Part shown: positions 7,835-15,812 of the stretch, in pieces
Position numbering within the stretch: position 1 is the first letter of the stretch
Layout: each line of letters starts with the position of its first letter
Assembly (NCBI RefSeq): GCF_945956895.1
Contig: NZ_CAMFJF010000036.1
Location: 1 to 32,914, forward strand
DNA length: 32,914 nucleotides
Origin: an uncultured Allobosea sp.
GTDB lineage: Bacteria; Pseudomonadota; Alphaproteobacteria; Rhizobiales; Beijerinckiaceae
Direction: 5' to 3'
Program-made: the position numbers and the translations under genes
Notes under the pieces: model-generated
Told to the model about the DNA's origin: nothing
The model's input: only the letters and a program-made list of their open reading frames with translations
The model's database searches: none

Positions 7835-9163
7835 ATGACCTCGCTCTCGCGCGCCCTCACCATCCGGCTGACGCTGCTCGGCACCGTTCTGTTCGTCGCC
7901 TTCATCGCGGCCGTGCTCGCCTTCACCTTCATCACCGAGGACCCGGGCGTCCTGCGCAACGATGTCACCTCCCAGATCATTCGGCAAAGCGTGCGCCCTT
8001 CCGGCAGCGCCGCGCTGCAGGTCGAGAAGACGCCGGGCCTGATCAAGATCGAGCAGGCCAGCCCGCTGCTCTGGTATCTGGTGTCCGACGGACGTTCCGT
8101 CGTCGAGTATGCGCCAGAATTGCGCCCCGGCCTGCCGATCGACATCCGATTGGACGGCCCGACCATCGCCGCCCAGATGCGTGTCGGCGGCGACAATGCG
8201 CTCTCGGTCGACGTCGCCGAGCAGGACGGCAGCCGCATCCTCGTCGCCACCGGCGGTGGCCGTCCCGGCTGGGACGTGATCCTCGGCTATTTCCTGCGCG
8301 CGATCGCAGGTTCTGCCGCGGCGATCTCGGTCGTGTTCGGGATCATGATCGCCGCCGCGATCGCCATGTCAGTCTCCTACATCACCAGCCGGCTACGCAG
8401 CGCCGCCGAGGCCGCAGCGCGCATCGATCCCCGTGCCCCGCGCGGCCTGCTGCCGACGGAAGAGACGCCGGTCGAATTGATGCCGCTGACGACCGCGCTG
8501 AACTCGGCGCTCGACCAGATCGCGGGCAACATGGAGGTGCAGCGGCGCTTCATGAACAATGTCGCGCATGAGTTGCGCACGCCGCTCGCAGTGATGCGCA
8601 CCAAGGTGGATTCACTGTCCGACGAGGCCGCCCGCCTTGCGTTGACGACCGATGTCAGCCGCCTCACCACCATCGTCTCCTCGATGCTGCAGCTTGCGCG
8701 CCTGCACAACACCGAGCTGCCCTTCGAGCCATTGCGCCTGAATGCGCTGGCCCGCGACGTGCTCGCCGATCTCGCCCCGCTCGTGCTCAGCAACGGCATC
8801 GGCATCGCGCTGGAGGAAGAAGGCACGAGCGATGTGCTGATCGTGGCCAACGAGGCGACGACCCGCGCGGCGATCGCCAATCTCATCGACAATGCGCTGC
8901 GCCACGCGCAGGTGCGCTCGTCCATCTTGGTCAAGGTCATCGACGGGAATGTGCTGGAGGTCAGCGACGACGGGATCGGGATTGCTGCCGCCAAGCGCGC
9001 GCAGGTCACCGAGCCGTTCAACCGGATGTCACCGCATTCGACCGGTGCCGGACTCGGCCTGACGATCGTGCGCGATATCATGGCCGCCCATGGCGGCACG
9101 CTCGACCTGCTCGACACCGAAGGTGGCGGCACCACGATCCGCCTGACTTTCCGGACGGTGTAG
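7835..9163 (+). CDS. EnvZ/QseC-type sensor histidine kinase
   Basis: 442 residues with the classic layout: membrane helix at about 12-32, periplasmic loop of about 115 residues, second helix at about 153-183, HAMP-like linker, dimerisation helix with H245 (NNVAHELRTPLAVM), and HATPase boxes N353 (ANLIDNALRHA), D379 (SDDGIGI), EPFNRM and GAGLGLTIV. All catalytic boxes are intact. The N-terminal region is predicted to sense something in the periplasm, but I do not recognise the sensor. The probable partner is the OmpR-type regulator encoded convergently 15 nt away. Divergence from eipA and closeness to a porin gene suggest an envelope role (inference). Confidence 0.9.
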   Translation: MTSLSRALTIRLTLLGTVLFVAFIAAVLAFTFITEDPGVLRNDVTSQIIRQSVRPSGSAALQVEKTPGLIKIEQASPLLWYLVSDGRSVVEYAPELRPGLPIDIRLDGPTIAAQMRVGGDNALSVDVAEQDGSRILVATGGGRPGWDVILGYFLRAIAGSAAAISVVFGIMIAAAIAMSVSYITSRLRSAAEAAARIDPRAPRGLLPTEETPVELMPLTTALNSALDQIAGNMEVQRRFMNNVAHELRTPLAVMRTKVDSLSDEAARLALTTDVSRLTTIVSSMLQLARLHNTELPFEPLRLNALARDVLADLAPLVLSNGIGIALEEEGTSDVLIVANEATTRAAIANLIDNALRHAQVRSSILVKVIDGNVLEVSDDGIGIAAAKRAQVTEPFNRMSPHSTGAGLGLTIVRDIMAAHGGTLDLLDTEGGGTTIRLTFRTV

Positions 9164-9174
9164 TTGGATTGAAC

Positions 9175-9188
9175 GGCGCTAGAGCGCC
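9175..9188. terminator. Small palindrome between convergent kinase and regulator genes
   Basis: GGCGCT-AG-AGCGCC is a perfect 6-nt inverted repeat. It lies just past the kinase stop (9161-9163) and overlaps the TAG of the regulator gene (9181-9179). It could serve as a minimal shared end for the two transcripts, but the loop is too short for a strong hairpin and no T run is present. Confidence 0.3.
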
Positions 9189-9862
9189 GGCTCGGCCTTC
9201 TTCAGGATGTAGCCGATACCGCGCAGCGAGGTGATCTCGACATCCGCCCCGGCATCACGGAGCTTGCGCCGGAGCCGCGAGATCTGGGCTTCCAGCGTGT
9301 TCGACTCGATCAGGTCGTCGAAGCCGTAGACCGCCTCGATCAGCACATCGCGGGTGACGACACGGCCGGTCCGCTGAACCAGCGCCTCCAGGATCAGCGC
9401 CTCGCGCCGGCGCAGGTCGAGCGTTTCCGTCCCGACCGAGGCGTTGCGGCCTTCGAGGTCGAGCGAGAGATTGCCCGCATTGAGGACAAGAGAGCGCTTC
9501 GGATTGCGGCGCCGCGCAAGGACACGCACCCGCGCGATCAGCTCGCCCGGCTCGAACGGCTTGACGAGATAGTCGTCCGCCCCGCCGTTCAAGCCCTCGA
9601 TCACGTCGGGCTTGGCGTCGCGCGCGGTCAGCATCAGGAAGGCCGGGCGGTTCTCCGCCGTGGCCATCGCCTTGACGATCGACAAGCCGTCGCCATCGGG
9701 CAGGCGCCGGTCGACCACGGCGATGTCGAACGGCGCCGTCCGCAGGGCCGCGAGCGCGGTCTCCACGCTATCCGTGCGATCCACGACTAGCCCCGCATTG
9801 CCCAGCAGGAGCGAGAGATAGGACATGAGCTCCGGCTCGTCCTCGACAATCAAAGCGCGCAT
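9179..9862 (-). CDS. OmpR-family response regulator
   Basis: 227 residues from the ATG at 9862. Receiver domain: acidic pocket in VEDEP, phosphoacceptor D51 (VVDRRLPDGDGL), T79 and K101 (LVKPFEPGEL). The C-terminal winged helix (about 125-225) has the recognition segment SNTLEAQISRLRRKL and the terminal hairpin TSLRGIGYIL. The open frame extends to 9985, but the receiver domain begins with MRALIVEDEP at this ATG, so the shorter form is preferred. It is likely phosphorylated by the kinase ending 15 nt away on the opposite strand. Targets are unknown; eipA and the downstream-lying outer membrane gene are candidates. Confidence 0.9.
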   Translation of the reverse strand: MRALIVEDEPELMSYLSLLLGNAGLVVDRTDSVETALAALRTAPFDIAVVDRRLPDGDGLSIVKAMATAENRPAFLMLTARDAKPDVIEGLNGGADDYLVKPFEPGELIARVRVLARRRNPKRSLVLNAGNLSLDLEGRNASVGTETLDLRRREALILEALVQRTGRVVTRDVLIEAVYGFDDLIESNTLEAQISRLRRKLRDAGADVEITSLRGIGYILKKAEPAL

Positions 9863-9990
9863 GTCACGTCCGTGATGATGCATGGATGGAACGTCATGTC
9901 GGAGAAGGGGCGACAAATCCAGACATGACGCTCCACCCATGACCGGTTGCGGCTGGCCCGCCCGTAACGCGCGCTGCAGCCACAACCCGA

Positions 9991-10018
9991 ACCGGACCGG
10001 CTGACATGCCGGTCCGGT
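9991..10018 (-). terminator. Hairpin terminator of the outer-membrane protein gene
   Basis: A perfect 11-bp stem, ACCGGACCGGC and GCCGGTCCGGT, with a 6-nt loop, begins 10 nt after the stop codon of the outer-membrane protein gene on the minus strand. The sequence after it on that strand is only mildly T-rich (TCGGGTTGTG). It is the strongest short hairpin in this part of the window. Confidence 0.65.
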
Positions 10019-10028
10019 ACCTTCGCAA

Positions 10029-10670
10029 TCAGAACCGGTAGTTCAGGCCGGCCTTGACCAGATGCTCGGTGACGCCGACCCGCGTGCGGGTATTGCCGAG
10101 CTGGAAATTGTCCTTGCCGAGCGAGACATAGTTGTACTCGACCTTGGCGGAGAGATTGTCGGTGATGCCGTATTCAGCGCCGGCGCCGACGACATAGCCG
10201 GTCTTGCCGCGCGTCTTGGAGACGAGGCCGTCGCTCGCCTTGATGCTGCCATAGGCGAGACCGCCGGTGCCGTAGACCAGCAGGCGATCGAAGGTGACAC
10301 CGGCGCGGGCCTTCAGCGTCCCGACATAGCGCATGTCGGCGCTGGTGCCGCCGCCACGCTTCGAGCCCTTGCCGAAGCCGTTCGTCGACAGGTCGCTTTC
10401 GACGCCGAAGAGCATCGTGCCCATATGGACATTGTAGCCGACCTGCCCGCCGAGCAGCATTTCGTTGCGGCTCTTCTTGCTGACGCCGTTGAAGCGGTCG
10501 AAGCCGCCGCCGGCATGCGCGCCGACATAGAAGCCGTTCCAGTTATAGGCGCGCGGCGCCGCATAGGCCGGCCATTCCTGGGGCCGCGGCCGGGCGCGGT
10601 CGGCCGCCTCGGCGGGCAACGCGAACAGGGCCATCAGGCCGAGGGCGGCCATCGGAAGGATACGAGACAT
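10029..10670 (-). CDS. Small outer-membrane beta-barrel protein (Omp25/Omp31 type)
   Basis: 213 residues. The signal peptide ends near PAEA-AD at residue 22. The mature part opens with the family marker YNWNGFYVGAHAGGGF and continues with alternating beta strands (GGQVGYNVH, RYVGTLKARAGV, LLVYGTGGLAYG, SAKVEYNYVSLG). It ends in KAGLNYRF, with the terminal Phe recognised by the barrel assembly machinery. Such proteins form 8-stranded barrels in the outer membrane of Brucella, Bartonella and related genera and act mainly structurally. It stands alone with its own hairpin terminator. Specific function is not known. Confidence 0.85.
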   Translation of the reverse strand: MSRILPMAALGLMALFALPAEAADRARPRPQEWPAYAAPRAYNWNGFYVGAHAGGGFDRFNGVSKKSRNEMLLGGQVGYNVHMGTMLFGVESDLSTNGFGKGSKRGGGTSADMRYVGTLKARAGVTFDRLLVYGTGGLAYGSIKASDGLVSKTRGKTGYVVGAGAEYGITDNLSAKVEYNYVSLGKDNFQLGNTRTRVGVTEHLVKAGLNYRF

Positions 10671-10830
10671 CGGCTACTCCTTGCGGGGCTCCTCGCCGCC
10701 GCCACATCTGCCAGCCGATTCGGCTCCGTGGATCGGAGCGGGCCGGCATGTGCAGATTGCGGGCGAAGATTACGGCAAGGTTGCCCATTCCGGCGGCAAT
10801 GGCGGCCGGAACAGAGCGATGTCGAAGAAC

Positions 10831-10853
10831 GCCCCGCCCCCAGGGGGCGAGGC
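10831..10853 (-). terminator. Hairpin terminator after the alpha/beta hydrolase gene
   Basis: CGCCCC (10835-10840) and GGGGCG (10844-10849) pair around a 3-nt loop, extended by GCC and GGC after one mismatch. On the minus strand the hairpin begins about 15 nt past the hydrolase stop and is followed by GTTCTTCGAC, a short pyrimidine-rich stretch. It probably ends the peptide-transporter operon. The rest of 10671-10867 should hold the promoter of the outer-membrane protein gene. Confidence 0.6.
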
Positions 10854-10867
10854 TGGATCGGCGTGCG

Positions 10868-11743
10868 TCAGAGAACCGGCGCGGCCTGCTTGCCGAGTTC
10901 TTCGGCCGGCGGAATCCGGCCGTCCTCGAACCAGTAGGAAGCCGCAGCACGGGACATCGCCGCCCCGTCATGACCGATGCCGGCGACCGTGAGCAGTTGC
11001 CAGTTGCAGGGCACGCCGAGGCGGGCGGCTTCGGTCTTGCCAAACGCCAGCATGTTATGGGCGCGGCCATAGCGATGTGGCCCCTGCGCCAACGCCTCGG
11101 GCTGCGACGGCAGGTTCGGATCGTCGGTGGCAATGTCGCGATCCCCGGCGAAGAGGATCATCGGATAGCCGAGCCAGCGCGTCAGCGCCGCCGTGTCGAG
11201 CCCAAGCCCGCCGAGCCCTTCCGGGAATTTCCGTTCCGGCGTCGGCAAGGTGTACCAGCCGGGATTGGAAGCCATCGCCGCCTCGAACAGCCCGCCGCCT
11301 TCCGTCGCCAGCATGCGATGCACGAACTGGCCGCCGGCCGAATGCCCGAAGATGCGGATGACCGGCTTATCGATCACGCCCGCAGCGCGCAGCGCATCGA
11401 GCACGCGGCCGGGCACCGCGTAGAGCCACTCGGCGCGCGGCGCGATCGTGCCCTCCTCGGAGACGACCAGGCCGTTATTGTACCCTTCGGCCTTCGGGAA
11501 AGGCTCGTTCGGGAAGGTCGGCGCAACGATCAGGAGGTTGTGCTTCTCGGCCGCATCGATCCAGAAATCGCGGTACTCGTCGCCATTGCGCAGCATGCCG
11601 TGCTGCACGACGATCACGGGATCGTTCGGCTGGTGCCGCGCCGGGCGATAGACATTCACCTCCAGCGGCTTGTCCGGATGGCTGACGTCGATAAAGGGCT
11701 GCGTGCTGCGCCCGACCGGCGGGTTGAGTGTCGTAGGTGTCAT
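10868..11743 (-). CDS. Alpha/beta hydrolase, esterase- or PHB-depolymerase-like
   Basis: 291 residues without signal peptide or membrane segment, so cytoplasmic. Motifs of the alpha/beta hydrolase fold are in order: oxyanion region QHGMLRNG (about 47-54), nucleophile elbow GHSAGG with S135, an acid in FAGDRD (about 199-203) and H258 in GIGHDG. The ATG at 11743 has a strong GGAGG ribosome binding site. It follows the DppF-like ATPase gene on the same strand, separated by about 55 nt containing a palindrome, so it is probably the last gene of the importer operon. It may hydrolyse an ester or amide in the imported compound; the substrate is unknown. Confidence 0.8.
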   Translation of the reverse strand: MTPTTLNPPVGRSTQPFIDVSHPDKPLEVNVYRPARHQPNDPVIVVQHGMLRNGDEYRDFWIDAAEKHNLLIVAPTFPNEPFPKAEGYNNGLVVSEEGTIAPRAEWLYAVPGRVLDALRAAGVIDKPVIRIFGHSAGGQFVHRMLATEGGGLFEAAMASNPGWYTLPTPERKFPEGLGGLGLDTAALTRWLGYPMILFAGDRDIATDDPNLPSQPEALAQGPHRYGRAHNMLAFGKTEAARLGVPCNWQLLTVAGIGHDGAAMSRAAASYWFEDGRIPPAEELGKQAAPVL

Positions 11744-11758
11744 ACGGCCTCCGGAGCC

Positions 11759-11800
11759 TAGATCATCGCGCGTCCGATCGGACGCGATAACGATGATCTA
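11759..11800. repeat. Intergenic palindrome, family 2
   Basis: Outer arms TAGATCATCG (11759-11768) and CGATGATCTA (11791-11800) are perfect inverted repeats. Inside is an 18-nt perfect palindrome centred on CCGATCGG (11769-11786). The right arm contains the stop codon of the DppF-like gene. It looks like a short interspersed palindrome of the type found many times in alphaproteobacterial genomes; only one copy is seen here. Confidence 0.75.
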
Positions 11801-12862
11801 TTCTATTGGAACCGCATCGGATTTTTCCGAAAAGTGGATTCCACTTTTCGGTCCGATGCTGGTGTGCAGATGGCAGGCGGCGCTGCGGCCGGGCGCGACC
11901 TCGGTCAGGACCGGGCGGACCTCGCGGCAGACCGACATCGCCTGCTCGCAGCGCGGGTGGAACGGGCAGCCGGGCGGAGGCGCCAGGGGCGAGGGCAATT
12001 CGCCCTTGAGCGGCTGGAAGGCGCGCTTGCGCCGTGCCGCCGAGGGAATCGCCGCGATCAGCGCCGCGCTGTAGGGATGCGCCGGCTCGGCGAAAATCTC
12101 CGCCGCCGTGCCGACCTCGACGATGCGGCCGAGATACATGATCGCGACCCGGTCGCTGATATGGCGGACGAGGCCAAGATCATGACTGACGAAGAGATAG
12201 GTCAGGCCGTGGCGCTCGCGCACATCCATGAACAGGTTGATCACCTGCGCCTGGATCGAGACGTCGAGCGCAGAGACCGGTTCGTCGCAGACCAGGAAAT
12301 CCGGCTTCACCGCGAGCGCCCGCGCGATGCCGATGCGCTGGCGCTGCCCGCCCGAGAACTGGTGTGGATAGCGCTCGCGATAGGCGAGATCGAGCCCGAC
12401 CTCGCTCAGCGCCTGATCGACGGCCGCATCGATCTCCGCCTTCGGCAACAGCTTGTGAACGCTCAAGGCCTCGCCGACGATGCGGCTGACCTTCATGCGT
12501 GGATCGAGCGAAGCGTAGGGGTCCTGGAAGATCATCTGGACCTTGAGCAGGAAATCGAGCCGCTCCTTGCCCTTCAGGCCGACGACAGGGCGCTGCTCGT
12601 AGACCACTTCGCCGGTCGTCGGCTTCAGGATGCCGGTGACGACACGCGCCAGCGTGGACTTGCCGCAACCGGATTCGCCGACGAGACCGAGCACCTCGCC
12701 GCGCTTGACGCTGAGATCGATGCCGTCGACGGCGCGCAGCACCGGTGGAGCCTTGCCCCGCCCGGTCGCCATCAGGATGCGTTCCGCCAGCGTCGGCTTG
12801 CGGCGGAAATGCTTGGTGATGCCCTTGAGTTCGATGATCGGGGCGTTGGTCGAAGCACTCAT
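11798..12862 (-). CDS. Oligopeptide/dipeptide-type ABC transporter ATPase (DppF/OppF-like)
   Basis: 354 residues. Walker A GESGCGKST at 62-70, Q-loop FQDPYASLDPR, signature FSGGQRQR at 169-176, Walker B FLVCDEP at 190-195 and the switch His in VSHD. The C-terminal oligopeptide-ATPase region has the cysteine set GCPFHPRC...VC...AC at 299-330, seen in Dpp/Opp ATPases. It powers the permeases encoded upstream together with the DppD-like ATPase, with which it overlaps by ATGA (12859-12862). Oddity: residues about 336-350 are encoded by the palindrome at 11814-11859, and the stop lies in the next palindrome, so the last 20 or so residues are repeat-derived and outside the family pattern. Confidence 0.92.
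   Translation of the reverse strand: MSASTNAPIIELKGITKHFRRKPTLAERILMATGRGKAPPVLRAVDGIDLSVKRGEVLGLVGESGCGKSTLARVVTGILKPTTGEVVYEQRPVVGLKGKERLDFLLKVQMIFQDPYASLDPRMKVSRIVGEALSVHKLLPKAEIDAAVDQALSEVGLDLAYRERYPHQFSGGQRQRIGIARALAVKPDFLVCDEPVSALDVSIQAQVINLFMDVRERHGLTYLFVSHDLGLVRHISDRVAIMYLGRIVEVGTAAEIFAEPAHPYSAALIAAIPSAARRKRAFQPLKGELPSPLAPPPGCPFHPRCEQAMSVCREVRPVLTEVAPGRSAACHLHTSIGPKSGIHFSEKSDAVPIE
11814..11859. repeat. Palindrome, family 3, inside the end of the DppF-like gene
   Basis: The core CCGAAAAGTGG-ATT-CCACTTTTCGG (11827-11851) is a perfect 11-bp stem with a 3-nt loop. Outer arms GCATCGGA (11814-11821) and TCCGATGC (11852-11859) extend it. It lies within the coding frame of the ATPase gene and encodes part of its C-terminal tail. 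It resembles a short palindrome common between genes in Rhizobiales; that comparison is from memory. Confidence 0.8.
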
Positions 12863-13851
12863 GCGGCTTCTCCCACCGGCACCGGGTTATGGCAGCGGAA
12901 GCTGCGGGCGCCCTCGCCCGTCGTCTCGGGATCGCTGATGGCACAGACCGGCTGGACGCGCGGGCAGCGCGGACGGAAGGGGCAGCCGCTCGGGCGGGCA
13001 TCGATGCGCGGCGCGACGCCGTCGATCTGGTTCAGGCGCTCGCCCGGCGCGACATTGGCGGCCGAGGAATTGAGCAGGCCGAGCGTGTAGGGATGGCGCG
13101 GGGCATCGAGCACCTCGTCGACCGGCCCGATCTCGACGACGCGGCCGGCATACATCACCGCCACCCGGTCGGCGAGTTCGGCCACCACAGCGAGGTCGTG
13201 GGTGATCCAGAGCACGGCCGTGCCGGTCTCGCGGGCGAGCTTCTGCACCTCGAACAGGATCTGGCTCTGGATGGTGACGTCGAGCGCCGTCGTCGGCTCG
13301 TCGGCGATGATCAGGTCGGGCGCGTTCAGCAAAGCGGTCGCGATCGCGACGCGCTGGCGCATGCCGCCGGAGAACTCGTGTGGATACTGCTTGAGGCGAG
13401 CTTCCGGCGAGGAAATCCCGACGCGGGCCAAGGCTTTCGCCGCTTCGCCGAGTGCTTCCTCGCGGCTGCAATCGCGATGCTCCAGGATCGCCTCGCTCAT
13501 CTGCTCGCCGATGCTGAGCACCGGGTTCAGCGTCATCAGCGGATCCTGGAAGATCATGGCGATGCGATCGCCGCGCAGGTCGCGCAAACGCTCTTCTGAC
13601 GCGGCGCGCAAATCCTCGCCGCCGAAGCTCACCCTGCCGGCGACGATCTCGCCGGGCGGATCGATCAGGCGCACCAGCGAGAAGCCGGTCACCGACTTGC
13701 CGGAGCCGGATTCGCCGACAAGTCCCAGAACCTCGCCGCGCGAGACGCTGAGATCGACGCCGTCAACGGCGGGCCAGGCGCCGTCGAGCGCATGGAAGAC
13801 GGTCCTGAGGCCGCGGACCTCGAGCAAGGGATCAGATGTGAGGTTACTCAT
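12859..13851 (-). CDS. Oligopeptide/dipeptide-type ABC transporter ATPase (DppD/OppD-like)
   Basis: 330 residues from the ATG at 13851, which overlaps the permease stop as ATGA. Walker A GESGSGKS at 46-53, Q-loop FQDPLMTLNP, signature FSGGMRQR at 160-167, Walker B LIIADEP at 180-186, and THD with the switch His. The C-terminal domain has the cysteine motif GCPFRPRCP...VC...C typical of DppD/OppD. A longer open frame reaches 14511, but it runs antiparallel to nothing known and only shadows the permease gene in another frame. It forms the ATPase heterodimer with the next gene. Confidence 0.93.
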   Translation of the reverse strand: MSNLTSDPLLEVRGLRTVFHALDGAWPAVDGVDLSVSRGEVLGLVGESGSGKSVTGFSLVRLIDPPGEIVAGRVSFGGEDLRAASEERLRDLRGDRIAMIFQDPLMTLNPVLSIGEQMSEAILEHRDCSREEALGEAAKALARVGISSPEARLKQYPHEFSGGMRQRVAIATALLNAPDLIIADEPTTALDVTIQSQILFEVQKLARETGTAVLWITHDLAVVAELADRVAVMYAGRVVEIGPVDEVLDAPRHPYTLGLLNSSAANVAPGERLNQIDGVAPRIDARPSGCPFRPRCPRVQPVCAISDPETTGEGARSFRCHNPVPVGEAA

Positions 13852-14756
13852 GAGCGCACGTTGAAACTGCGGCGCAGCCGATCGCCGACGAGGTTGAGCG
13901 AGACGATCAGCAGCACCAGTGCGATGCCCGGGAAGACCGCGATCCAGTATTCGCCGGAGAGCAGGAACTCGAAGCCGTTGGCGATCAGCAGGCCGAGCGA
14001 GGGCTGCGTCACCGGCACGCCGACGCCGAGGAAGGAGAGCGTCGCCTCCAGCGTGATCGCGCTGGCGATGCTGATCGAGGCGACGACCAGCACCGAGCCG
14101 ACCGAGTTCGGCAGCAGGTGGGCGATCATGATGTGCCGGGTCGGCAGGCCGAAATTCAGTGCGGCCTCGATATATTCCTTGCGCCGCTCGACCAGCGCGG
14201 AAGCACGCATCAATCGGGCATATTGCGCCCATTGCACGAGGATGATGGCGATGATGACCTTGTCGACGCCACGCCCGATCGAGGCGAGCAGCACGAGCGC
14301 GATCAGGATCGAGGGGAAGCCGAGCATGAAATCGACGACGCGCATGATCACGGCGTCGACCACGCCACCGAACTGCGCGGCGACGAGCCCGGCCGAGATG
14401 CCGATGAAGAGCGCGCCCAGCGTCGCGGTGAGCCCGACCATCAGGCTGGTGCGCAGGCCGTAGAGGATCGCGCTCAGCATGTCGCGCCCTTGCGAATCCG
14501 TGCCGAGCCAATAGGTCAGGCCGTTCATGCCGGCCTCGCCCGGCGGCAAGCGGTTGTCCATCACGCTGAGCGACGCGAGATCATGCGGGTTCTGCGGCGC
14601 GATCACCGGCGCAAGCAAAGCGAGCGCGACCATGATGCCGAGCAGGATCGCGGCGCCGCGCGTCGTCGGCCGGCTGCGGATGCGTCGCAGCACCTTCTCG
14701 CGCAGGGGCGTGTCGGCATAGGCCGGGGTGGCCGGGGCTTTCGCTCGGGCGTTCAT
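13848..14756 (-). CDS. Dipeptide-type ABC transporter permease (DppC-like)
   Basis: 302 residues. An N-terminal cytoplasmic stretch is followed by a first helix (about 38-56), the loop with NRLPPGEAGMNGLTYWLGTDSQGRDMLS that marks OppC/DppC proteins, and five more helices. The EAA motif region ERRKEYIEAALNFGLP faces the ATPases. It overlaps the DppB-like gene by 4 nt upstream and the DppD-like gene by 4 nt downstream, so all four genes are translationally coupled. Substrate is set by the binding protein, not by this subunit. Confidence 0.93.
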   Translation of the reverse strand: MNARAKAPATPAYADTPLREKVLRRIRSRPTTRGAAILLGIMVALALLAPVIAPQNPHDLASLSVMDNRLPPGEAGMNGLTYWLGTDSQGRDMLSAILYGLRTSLMVGLTATLGALFIGISAGLVAAQFGGVVDAVIMRVVDFMLGFPSILIALVLLASIGRGVDKVIIAIILVQWAQYARLMRASALVERRKEYIEAALNFGLPTRHIMIAHLLPNSVGSVLVVASISIASAITLEATLSFLGVGVPVTQPSLGLLIANGFEFLLSGEYWIAVFPGIALVLLIVSLNLVGDRLRRSFNVRS

Positions 14757-15730
14757 GCCATCTCTCCCGTCAGCTTCACGCGTGGGTCGAGCGCGGCATA
14801 GAGGATGTCGACGAGGAAGTTGACGGTGACGAAGAGCAGCGTCGCCAGCAGCACATAGGCGACGACCACCGGACGATCGAGCTGATAGACCGAGTCGATC
14901 AGCAGCTTGCCCATGCCCGGCCAGGCGAAGACGGTCTCGGTGATCGTCGAGAAGGCGACGAGGCTGCCGAACTCGATGCCGACGACCGTGACGACCGGAA
15001 TCAGGATGTTGCGCAACACATGCCGACCGACGACGCGACGCGGCCGGACGCCCTTGGCGCGGGCATATTTGACGTAGTCCTGCGTCATCGTCTCGGCCGT
15101 GCCGGCAGCGACGAGGCGGATCATCAGCGCCATCTGGGGGATAGCGAGGTTGATCGCCGGCAGGGCGAGATGGGTGAGCCCGTCCCAGGTCAGCAGGCTG
15201 GTCTGGATGCCCAGGACGGAGACCGTCTCGCCGCGCCCGGCCGTCGGCAGCCAGTGGAGGACCACCGCGAAGAGCAGAATCAGCATCATGCCCTTCCAGA
15301 AGCTCGGCAGCGAGAAGCCGAGGATGGTGGCGCCCATGATGATGCGCGAAGGCCGGCTTTCCGGGTCGAGCCCGGCATAGAGGCCAAGCGGCACTCCTGT
15401 GACGATGGCGAGCGTCATCGAGAGCAGGACGAGCTCGAAGGTCGCCGGCAGGCGGGCGATGATGAGCTCGATCGCCGGCACGCCATGCACGAAGGAGCGG
15501 CCGAGATCGCCTTTGAGCGCATTGCCCATGAAGACGAAATATTGCTGCCAGACCGGCAGGTCGAGACCGAGGCGCCGGATCAGGGCTTCGCGTTCAGCCG
15601 CGCTGGCCGAGGGCGAGACAAGCAATTCGACGGGATCGCCGATGCCATAGACGGCGAAGAACACCACGACCGAGACCGCGAGCAGCACGAGCACGCTCTG
15701 GATCAGTCGCTGCAGGACATAGGCGGTCAT
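14753..15730 (-). CDS. Dipeptide-type ABC transporter permease (DppB-like)
   Basis: 325 residues with six membrane helices. The opening MTAYVLQRLIQSVLVLLAVSVVVFF and the periplasmic segment with GDPVELLVSP are those of DppB/OppB. The EAA loop reads DYVKYARAKGVRPRRVVGRHVLRN, and the C-terminus ends in DILYAALDPRVKL as usual. It is the first permease after the binding-protein gene, separated by 82 nt that hold a strong hairpin. A weak GGAG precedes the ATG at 15730. Confidence 0.93.
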   Translation of the reverse strand: MTAYVLQRLIQSVLVLLAVSVVVFFAVYGIGDPVELLVSPSASAAEREALIRRLGLDLPVWQQYFVFMGNALKGDLGRSFVHGVPAIELIIARLPATFELVLLSMTLAIVTGVPLGLYAGLDPESRPSRIIMGATILGFSLPSFWKGMMLILLFAVVLHWLPTAGRGETVSVLGIQTSLLTWDGLTHLALPAINLAIPQMALMIRLVAAGTAETMTQDYVKYARAKGVRPRRVVGRHVLRNILIPVVTVVGIEFGSLVAFSTITETVFAWPGMGKLLIDSVYQLDRPVVVAYVLLATLLFVTVNFLVDILYAALDPRVKLTGEMA

Positions 15731-15760
15731 GATGCTCGACCGGCTCCACTCAATGATTTG

Positions 15761-15785
15761 CGGGCCGCCCTAACGGGGCGGCCCG
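15761..15785 (-). terminator. Stem-loop between binding-protein and permease genes
   Basis: A 10-bp perfect stem, CGGGCCGCCC and GGGCGGCCCG, with the 5-nt loop TAACG, lies between the stop of the binding-protein gene (15813) and the start of the DppB-like gene (15730). There is no clear T run on the minus strand. As with aapJ-aapQ, it is best read as a partial terminator or 3'-end stabiliser that raises binding protein over permease. Confidence 0.6.
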
Positions 15786-15812
15786 GCTCGTCTTTGACTT
15801 GTCGGTCGGGGC

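Noticed and set aside
6968..7987. A longer eipA-like protein starting at 7987
   Set aside because: The first 96 or more residues are rich in Asp, Glu and Arg, overlap the start of the kinase gene, and would bury the signal peptide in the middle of the protein.
12859..14511. A 550-codon open frame that would make the DppD-like ATPase have a long N-terminal extension
   Set aside because: The extra part is the permease gene read in another frame. The ATPase begins at 13851 with an ATGA overlap, and family homology starts there.
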